Positions 57,702-64,000 of a stretch of 64,000 nt of DNA are shown in pieces. The stretch spans positions 144,978-208,977 of the forward strand of contig JANRJS010000032.1 in NCBI GenBank assembly GCA_033763835.1, given 5' to 3'. Source of the DNA: JAPKYZ01 sp033763835. Its GTDB lineage: Bacteria; Acidobacteriota; Terriglobia; Bryobacterales; Bryobacteraceae. Every line of letters begins with the position of its first letter. Position 1 is the first letter of the stretch. The position numbers and the translations under genes were made by a program. Under the pieces are notes generated by a model. It had not been told where the DNA came from and made no database searches. It worked only from the letters and a program-made list of their open reading frames with translations.

Positions 57702-58938
57702 CGGCGTCCTCGGGAGCGGCGGCCACCCGCGCTAGCCGCACCTTATCTACCCGCAGGTCGCTAGCGGCCAGCACCTCCACCCGCAACCCGTCCTTCTCGA
57801 CGGTCTCGCCCGCTTGCGGCACGTGGCCCAACCACTCGGTTACTAAACCGCCGATGGTGGTAGCTTCTTCCGCTTCGGCGGGCTTGTATTCCACCAGACC
57901 GGCCAGACGGTCGAGGTCGTAGCTGCCGGAAACGACGTAGAATCCGCCGGGCTCCTCGATATAGTCTTGCGCCGGTTCATGTTCGTCGCGGATTTCGCGG
58001 CCCAGCAACTCCTCGATCAGGTCTTCCATGGTGACGATGCCCGCGTTCTGGCCGTACTCGTCGACCGCCACCACCATGTTCTGGCCCTTCTCCTGCATCT
58101 CTTCGAGCAGTTCGCGCGCCGATTTCTGTTCGGGCACTTGGCCGATGTCGCGTACGAACTCCCGCACCTTTCGCTTCGCCCGCTGCGGCTCCGGAACTTC
58201 CCACATGTCGCGGACATGGACGAACCCGACGATATCGTTCAGCGAAGAACGATAGACGGGAAACCGGGAGAAGCGGTGATTGGTGGTCAGCTGTTTCAGG
58301 TCTTCGAGCGTCTTGTCTTCCTGTATGGCGACAATATTGGGCCGCGGCGTCATCACCTCGCGCACGCTCTTGTCGCCGAACTCGATCGCCGTGCGGACCA
58401 GATCTTTGTGATCCTCCTCGATCAGCCCTTCCTCGGCTCCGGCGTCGAGCAACGCCTCAATCTCCTCGCCGCCGTTCTCACCGGGCGTTTGCGGATCGTC
58501 GGCCAGTTCGGCGATGTGCCGCAGGACGCTGAACAGCGCCACGACCGGCCGGACCACGAAGAACATCGCGATCGGGAGCGGAGCCACCACCTGGAGCCAA
58601 TCGCCGGCGGATCTCCGGTAAACGACCTGCGGCAGAAGGTAGGCGAACACGATCATCAGCCCGATCGCCCACGCGGCGGCGAGCCACGGCGTCTGGCTCA
58701 ATTCGAAAGCGAGCAGCAAGCCCAGCGCCACCAGCAATCCATGCTTCCAGAGCGAAAACCCCAGCGCACGGGCGTCGGTGGAAAGCTTGCGTCCCAAGCG
58801 CGGCGCGATCCGCTCCACGAACAGCGCCTGCATATCCGTCTCGCGGGCGCGTAGACGCATCGATTCGAGCAGACACGTTTGCACGATCGTGGCCAGAAGC
58901 AGCAAGACGCACAGGATCGCGACCGAAGCGACGATCAT
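57694..58938 (-). CDS. CorC/HlyC-type CNNM and CBS domain protein
   Basis: A 414-residue membrane protein. N-terminal transmembrane part (IVASVAILCVLLLLATIV; further helices to about 145), two CBS domains (VREVMTPRPNIVAIQEDKTL, then VREFVRDIGQVPEQKSAREL) and a C-terminal CorC_HlyC domain (GGLVTEWLGHVPQAGETVEK). Possible magnesium or cobalt handling. ATG 58938 overlaps the ybeY stop (ATGA); an upstream Ala-rich extension of the open frame lies inside ybeY and is not used. Confidence 0.9.
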   Translation of the reverse strand: MIVASVAILCVLLLLATIVQTCLLESMRLRARETDMQALFVERIAPRLGRKLSTDARALGFSLWKHGLLVALGLLLAFELSQTPWLAAAWAIGLMIVFAYLLPQVVYRRSAGDWLQVVAPLPIAMFFVVRPVVALFSVLRHIAELADDPQTPGENGGEEIEALLDAGAEEGLIEEDHKDLVRTAIEFGDKSVREVMTPRPNIVAIQEDKTLEDLKQLTTNHRFSRFPVYRSSLNDIVGFVHVRDMWEVPEPQRAKRKVREFVRDIGQVPEQKSARELLEEMQEKGQNMVVAVDEYGQNAGIVTMEDLIEELLGREIRDEHEPAQDYIEEPGGFYVVSGSYDLDRLAGLVEYKPAEAEEATTIGGLVTEWLGHVPQAGETVEKDGLRVEVLAASDLRVDKVRLARVAAAPEDADA

Positions 58939-59355
58939 AGGGCGGCCCGCTCGGACGTCGCGCGTTCGATTAGGCCGGCGGGCAGCCGCAGCCGCCGCCG
59001 CCACTCGCGCTCCACGCGCTCCATCTCGCCCGAATCGCGCTCGTGGTCATAGCCCGCCAAGTGCAGCGCGCCGTGCAGCATCAGGATGCGCACTTCGGTT
59101 TCGATCGGATGGCGCAACTCCGCCGCCTGCGCTTTGGCGCGGTCGTAGGAGATCGCCACATCCCGCGTACCGGGAAACGAAAGAACGTCGGTGGCCGCGT
59201 CCTTCCCCCGGAACCGCCGATTCAGACCCCGGACTTCGGCGTCGTCCGTAATGAGGCACTGAAACGGTGCGATCTCGCGCGCAAGGCGGTCCGCCAGCCG
59301 CTTCAGCGCCGTACGCCGCAGCGCGGGCGAGCGGTGGCGGAACACCAATCTAGAT

Positions 59356-59369
<14 letters not shown>
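58935..59369 (-). CDS. ybeY: endoribonuclease YbeY
   Basis: A zinc-dependent RNase that matures 16S rRNA and controls ribosome quality. 144 residues from ATG 59369. The zinc motif HxxxHxxxxxH is HGALHLAGYDH with H99, H103 and H109, preceded by RFRGKDAATDVLSFPG. The open frame extends to 59549 in phoH but lacks sense there. Start is 14 nt inside the phoH 3' end. Confidence 0.94.
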
Positions 59370-60390
<1,021 letters not shown>

Positions 60391-60436
60391 CTAACGGACG
60401 GATCGAAGAGGGAGTAAGCGGGCGGCGAAGGTGGAA

Positions 60437-60452
60437 TTCCGCGAGCGCGGAA
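60437..60452. promoter_or_regulatory. short palindrome in the phoH upstream region
   Basis: TTCCGCG-AG-CGCGGAA, 7-bp arms, between the LamG gene's end and phoH. It may be an operator for the phoH operon or a hairpin in its leader. No T run follows on either strand, so terminator function is unlikely. The remaining bases of 60391-60522 show no gene. Confidence 0.35.
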
Positions 60453-60522
60453 CGAAAAACATGCCATTACGAGACTATCATGCCCGTCTCGCGTTTCCGT
60501 GACGGCTTGGTGACGATCCGCT

Positions 60523-61296
60523 TTACCGGCGCAAAGATTCCGGCTTATCGTGCAAGTTAGCCACTTCGGCGGCGGACAAAGCCCGGTCGAAAATCGCGAG
60601 TTCGTCGAACAGGCCGACATAATTCACGCCGAGCCGGATGGCGGCTTTCGCCGGATCCCAAACGAACGGTTCCGAAATGCCGCGCGCCGCTCCCTGTAGC
60701 TTACCGTCGAGATAGAGGCTCGCTTGGCCTTCCGGCGTACCAAGCTTCGAATAGGTGACCACGACACTCGTCCAGCGGTCGGCTCGAAACGGTGTCTGTT
60801 TCACCACAACTAGTCGCGAAAGAAACGCCGGGTATTTATCCTCGTCGATCTTCTGCGGGTTCCAAACTTCGCGCCGCCCGAACACGCCTAAACGGAAGTG
60901 GCGCGGCTTGTCGTCCTTCGTGAAGTCCACCCAAATGGCCGAGTCGTTGAACGCCTTATCGGTGATTTGGATCGGATCGCAGTAGCCGGGCGCGAGGTCC
61001 TTTTCGGGATTGAGCCGCAACCGGAAAGAAATCGTTCCCGCAGAGGGCGAAACGTTTCCGTCGGCCCGGTAGAACAGCGCTTTGACGTTTTTCGATTTGA
61101 ATAAAAGCGCGTCGTTGGCGAAAGCGACGTCCGCTTCGCCCGGTCCGGCCACCGCGTCCGCCTGCGATTTGTAGTCCGGCGCGAAGTAGATGCGTTTGTC
61201 GCCCCGCGCGCGAAGCGCGTCGAAGGACGCCGGATCGAACGGCGCATAGAAAATCGGTGTGGCCTGAGCCAGCAGGAGTACGGCGAATACCGGCAT
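60523..61296 (-). CDS. LamG/concanavalin-like exported protein
   Basis: A 257-residue exported protein. A signal peptide (PVFAVLLLAQATP) follows ATG 61296. The body is a jelly-roll of the LamG/laminin-G type: GTISFRLRLNPEKDLAPG, RWTSVVVTYSKL, QASLYLDGKLQG and YVGLFDELAIFDRALSAAEV, the last being the conserved closing block. The ATG is supported by a TATCTT box 6 nt upstream. Likely binds or senses carbohydrate or other surface ligands. Confidence 0.85.
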   Translation of the reverse strand: MPVFAVLLLAQATPIFYAPFDPASFDALRARGDKRIYFAPDYKSQADAVAGPGEADVAFANDALLFKSKNVKALFYRADGNVSPSAGTISFRLRLNPEKDLAPGYCDPIQITDKAFNDSAIWVDFTKDDKPRHFRLGVFGRREVWNPQKIDEDKYPAFLSRLVVVKQTPFRADRWTSVVVTYSKLGTPEGQASLYLDGKLQGAARGISEPFVWDPAKAAIRLGVNYVGLFDELAIFDRALSAAEVANLHDKPESLRR

Positions 61297-61302
61297 GATT
61301 CC

Positions 61303-61312
61303 AAGATACAAT
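61303..61312. promoter_or_regulatory. two overlapping divergent -10 boxes
   Basis: Minus TATCTT (61308-61303) ends 6 nt before ATG 61296. Plus TACAAT (61307-61312) ends 6 nt before ATG 61319. The hexamers share the TA at 61307-61308, and the start codons are 22 bp apart, so polymerase cannot occupy both. Confidence 0.6.
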
Positions 61313-61318
61313 TCCGCC

Positions 61319-61942
61319 ATGCTCTTGCTGCTGTTCGCCGCCGAAACTCTTCTAATTGGAGCGGACTTTACGAAAGACGCCCCTCAAGACGCCCGGATTA
61401 CCGTTTCCGGCGGACGCTGGAACGGCGGTTGGGAGGTCACGGGCGACACCGACCGGATTCTGGTTGACGCGGGGCGAGAAATCCGAAATGGATTCCTAGA
61501 AGTGACGGTCACTCGCACCGGCGATCTCGAATTTCCGCAGGGCCGCCACAAACGCAACTGGCTAGGATTTTTCGCGACTCCGGCGGGACACCAGTCGCCC
61601 GGCGGCTACGCCCGCGCGGGAGGCCGAGCTTACGGATTTTCGAAAGCGGAGATCTTTTCGAGCCGCCAGACGAATACCATCTGCGAGAAAAAGTTCGGTG
61701 CCGCGGACGATTGGAAGCTCGACGGGCGGACGGAGCATACCGTACGCGCCGAAGTCGCTAATGGCATTATGCGATGGACGGTCGGTAATGCGAGGACGGC
61801 GGAATGTGGCGGGACCGGCCAACCGGTATCGCACGTACGATACGCAATGCTGGGCGGGGTGCTAGACCGATTGGATGGCTGGCACCATGGGTCGCTAACT
61901 GGGCTGAAAGTGTTGCGGTTTCGGATCGTCGAACGGAAATAG
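61319..61942 (+). CDS. hypothetical exported protein, possible jelly-roll
   Basis: A 207-residue protein with a short hydrophobic leader (LLLLFAAETLLIGA). Beta-rich segments include RITVSGGRWNGGWEVTGDTD, FLEVTVTRTGDLEFPQGRHK and HTVRAEVANGIMRWTVGN, resembling carbohydrate-binding sandwich proteins, though no family is certain. ATG 61319 follows a TACAAT box by 6 nt. It shares its control region with the LamG protein. Confidence 0.72.
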   Translation: MLLLLFAAETLLIGADFTKDAPQDARITVSGGRWNGGWEVTGDTDRILVDAGREIRNGFLEVTVTRTGDLEFPQGRHKRNWLGFFATPAGHQSPGGYARAGGRAYGFSKAEIFSSRQTNTICEKKFGAADDWKLDGRTEHTVRAEVANGIMRWTVGNARTAECGGTGQPVSHVRYAMLGGVLDRLDGWHHGSLTGLKVLRFRIVERK

Positions 61943-61967
61943 GCGTTCGGGTTACGCCATTTTCGGA

Positions 61968-62585
61968 TTACGCCATTAGTGTTGCCGGACCGAGGCGTCC
62001 TTCGTGACGCTCAAGTCTGTTCCGGAGTTCCACTCGCGCGCGCAATAGACGGGACTTGGCTGCGGCGACGGAAATACCCAGTCGCTCCGCAACATCGGCC
62101 ATCGGGAGTTCCTGGACATCGCGAAGGAGGAATACGTGGCGCAGCAGCGGGGGGATCCGGTTGATTTCGCTCTTCAGGATAGCCGCAACTTCCCGCTTAC
62201 CCAATTCCTGCTCCGGTGTATCGGCATCCTCCGGAAGGTCGAGGGCCACGTGCTCTTCACCCTGCACCGCGTCTTCCAGATAGACTAAACGGGCGCGCTT
62301 GGCCTGCCGCAAGCGCATCAGGCACTGATTCACCACGATTCTCGTCAACCAGGTGGAGAATTTGGCATCTCGATTAAACTGGCCGATGTGTTCAAACGCT
62401 TTCCAGAGAGCGTTTTGGACCTCGTCTTCGGCGTCGGACCGATCATGTAAGATCGACATCGCCAATTTCATGCAGTTAGAACGGTGGCGCCGGATTAATT
62501 CGGCGAAAGCTTGGTCATCACCGGATTGGGATGCGGCAACCAATTCTTCATCGGTTAATTTCAGTTGCATCGAAACGTTTTGCAT
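61968..62585 (-). CDS. ECF sigma-70 family RNA polymerase sigma factor
   Basis: A 205-residue extracytoplasmic-function sigma factor. Sigma-2 region at about 25-95 (FAELIRRHRSNCMKLAMSIL, SDAEDEVQNALWKAFEHIGQ, KFSTWLTRIVVNQCLMRLRQ) and sigma-4 at about 130-195 (INRIPPLLRHVFLLRDVQEL, MADVAERLGISVAAAKSRLL). No anti-sigma gene is adjacent; the divergent neighbour is an XRE-cupin regulator 65 bp away. AAGGAA precedes the ATG. Confidence 0.92.
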   Translation of the reverse strand: MQNVSMQLKLTDEELVAASQSGDDQAFAELIRRHRSNCMKLAMSILHDRSDAEDEVQNALWKAFEHIGQFNRDAKFSTWLTRIVVNQCLMRLRQAKRARLVYLEDAVQGEEHVALDLPEDADTPEQELGKREVAAILKSEINRIPPLLRHVFLLRDVQELPMADVAERLGISVAAAKSRLLRARVELRNRLERHEGRLGPATLMA

Positions 62586-62650
62586 CGTGGTTCCTTAGTG
62601 AGCGTCCAGTGATTCGTAGGCCCAATTAAGAAACTATCAGGATCGCCACA

Positions 62651-63355
62651 ATGAAGCTAGACCAAAACGAAGTTCAGTTTAGTGAAAGTTCAGCTCCGAC
62701 TCCGGATTTTAGCGAAGTTAAACCCAGTTTGCCCTCGGAGGACGAGGCGCCCCGGGAAAACAGCGAAGCCACAATCCGGCGAGTTCTTTCCAGTTACGAG
62801 ATCGGGACGAAACTCCGGGCGCTCCGCCTAAAGAAGAAGATCGCTCTGGTGGACCTAGGCAAGCACACGGGATTGTCGGCCTCCATGCTGTCGCAGCTCG
62901 AAAACGGAAAGCTGGTACCGACGCTGCCGACACTGGCGCGCATCGCGATGGTGTTCGACGTTGGGCTCGATCACTTTTTTGGGGACCGGCGGCGGCGTAA
63001 GCTGTTCGCCTTGGTGCGGGCGGGCGACCGGATGAAGTTTCCCGACCGTCCGGGGTCGCCACGGCCGAATTTTTGGTTCGAAAGTCTGGCGTACTCGGCG
63101 CAGGACAAGAGCATCCAGGCTTACCTTGCCGAGTTTCCCCGGCGCGGCGACGACGAAATTCAAGAGCACTTCCACGACGGTGCGGAGTTTCTTCATGTAA
63201 TCGAGGGCTCGATGGCGATCCGGTATCACGACGAAGAGCATGTGCTCGAGACCGGCGATAGTGTGTACTTCGATTCCTCGGAGGCGCACTCGTATCGGGG
63301 ACTGTCTTCTTCGGTAACCCGGGCGCTAGTCATCACCACGCCGCCACGGCTGTAG
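62651..63355 (+). CDS. XRE regulator with cupin sensor domain
   Basis: A 234-residue transcription factor with a polar N-terminal tail (1-45), an XRE helix-turn-helix (GTKLRALRLKKKIALVDLGK, TGLSASMLSQLENGKLVPTL) at about 52-110 and a cupin-2 domain at about 145-230 (EIQEHFHDGAEFLHVIEGSM, HVLETGDSVYFDSSEAHSYR). The cupin probably binds a small ligand. The gene is divergent from the sigma factor gene and may regulate it. Confidence 0.9.
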   Translation: MKLDQNEVQFSESSAPTPDFSEVKPSLPSEDEAPRENSEATIRRVLSSYEIGTKLRALRLKKKIALVDLGKHTGLSASMLSQLENGKLVPTLPTLARIAMVFDVGLDHFFGDRRRRKLFALVRAGDRMKFPDRPGSPRPNFWFESLAYSAQDKSIQAYLAEFPRRGDDEIQEHFHDGAEFLHVIEGSMAIRYHDEEHVLETGDSVYFDSSEAHSYRGLSSSVTRALVITTPPRL

Positions 63356-63363
63356 GATCGCGA

Positions 63364-63369
63364 TAAGAT
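63364..63369 (+). promoter_or_regulatory. -10 box (TAAGAT), leaderless start
   Basis: TAAGAT ends 6 nt before the ATG at 63376. Confidence 0.5.
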
Positions 63370-63375
63370 CGCGGC

Positions 63376-64000
63376 ATGTTGGCCGTAGTTGTCGCCATGT
63401 TCGCCGCCGCTCCCACCGATGGTGCGATCGTTTTCGCGTCTAAGTGCCAGTTCTGCCACAAGCCGGAATCGGGCACGCGTGCGCCGCTGCTGCCAGCCCT
63501 CCAAAGTCTGACCGCAACCGCCGTGCGGGCGTCGCTCGCCACCGGCTCGATGAAAGAGCAAGGGGCCGCCCTTTCCAATGAAGAGCGCGAGGCCGTCATC
63601 GCTTTTTTGGGTAAAGGCGTGGAAATCGCCGCTCCCGCGGTAGCCTGCGCGGCGGCCATGCCGAAGCTCGGCAAACTCGCCGGGTGGCAGGGCTGGAGCG
63701 CCAGCCTAGGGAACACGCGCCACGTCGGGCGCACGCTCGATCCCACGAAGTTGAAGCTAAGGTGGGCGTTCGGGTATCCGCAGTCGGGCATGGCGATTTC
63801 GCAACCGGCGGTCGTCGATGGCGTGTTGTTCGTCGGGTCGGGCGTCGGGGGCGAAAAAGCGGGTGTAGTCTACGCGCTCGATGCGGCGATGGGTTGCGAA
63901 TATTGGCGTTTCGCAGCGGACGCGGCAGTACGGACGGCGCTCTCAATCCACGAGGGCATTCTGATCTTCGGCGACACGAAAGCCAACGTTTACGGCGTCC
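63376..64000 (+). CDS. cytochrome c and PQQ-like beta-propeller protein, partial
   Basis: Open to the window end (208 codons visible). A short signal peptide (LAVVVAMFAAAP) precedes a c-type heme site CQFCH (C24, C27, H28) in VFASKCQFCHKPESG, a short cytochrome-like helix region to about residue 75, then propeller strands: WQGWSASLGNTRHV, QPAVVDGVLFVGSGVGGEKA, GVVYALDAAMGCEYWRF and LIFGDTKANVYGV. This fits a quinoprotein-like or BamB-like propeller fused to an N-terminal heme. It may be a periplasmic dehydrogenase; the 3' part lies beyond the window. Confidence 0.85.
   Translation, partial: MLAVVVAMFAAAPTDGAIVFASKCQFCHKPESGTRAPLLPALQSLTATAVRASLATGSMKEQGAALSNEEREAVIAFLGKGVEIAAPAVACAAAMPKLGKLAGWQGWSASLGNTRHVGRTLDPTKLKLRWAFGYPQSGMAISQPAVVDGVLFVGSGVGGEKAGVVYALDAAMGCEYWRFAADAAVRTALSIHEGILIFGDTKANVYGV

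Noticed and set aside
60437..60452. palindrome as terminator of the LamG gene
   Set aside because: No T run on the minus strand after the stem; kept only as a possible operator.

Overview
The window looks like chromosome of an acidobacterium close to the Bryobacterales/Solibacteres group. This is inferred from gene content, not from a marker gene. GC is high (about 63% where I counted by eye). It has an Oar-type TonB receptor with a carboxypeptidase-regulatory N-domain, a YVTN-propeller protein ending in the Ig-like C-terminal domain typical of Solibacter, an FG-GAP/ASPIC secreted protein, a Tat-exported Gfo/Idh/MocA oxidoreductase, futalosine-pathway menaquinone genes and a Tad pilus locus. 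No rRNA, tRNA, CRISPR array, insertion sequence or phage gene was found.

Layout. 1-2.4 kb is an accessory edge with lower GC: a gene tail, a DUF6236-like protein, 440 bases without a convincing gene, and a DUF5615/DUF433 toxin-antitoxin pair. 2.4-6.2 kb holds an N-acyl-D-amino-acid deacylase, a possible effector-like protein, a decayed DUF389 membrane gene and an unlisted 36-aa membrane protein. 6.3-9.4 kb has LarA coupled to an exported VanX-like dipeptidase, then a HicAB module with a palindromic operator. 9.4-15.5 kb has an aminotransferase, LarB, a DUF192 lipoprotein, mqnP-mqnE and a POTRA-only protein. 15.5-20.6 kb has a hybrid histidine kinase and scpA-scpB-pseudouridine synthase-CoA-binding protein. 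20.7-32.7 kb is one long minus-strand Tad pilus operon. 32.8-43.4 kb has a secreted propeller protein, a second hybrid kinase and rimO-yacG-pgpA-propeller-cinA-tfoX. 43.4-56.5 kb is mostly exported proteins (S9 peptidase, DUF418, PEP-CTERM, oxidoreductase, TPR, FG-GAP, TonB receptor). 56.5-60.4 kb is the phoH-ybeY-corC-era-BON operon. 60.5-64 kb has two divergent secreted jelly-roll-like proteins, an ECF sigma factor, an XRE-cupin regulator and the start of a cytochrome c/PQQ propeller protein cut by the window end.

The most striking signal not explained by gene calls is start-site architecture. At least 15 genes that begin transcription units carry a TANNNT hexamer ending 5-7 nt before the start codon and no good Shine-Dalgarno, which implies leaderless mRNAs. 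Operon-internal and several other genes use a purine-rich ribosome-binding site or ATGA/TGATG coupling. Four divergent pairs have their start codons separated by only 15-38 bp, with the two -10 boxes nearly touching or overlapping; one of the eight boxes sits at a looser 8-nt spacing.

Functional themes are D-stereochemistry chemistry (LarA/LarB, a DD-dipeptidase, a D-aminoacylase), surface adhesion by a Tad pilus that includes an unassigned GT-C-like membrane protein, and export to the cell surface. Domain names are from reading motifs; no search was run.
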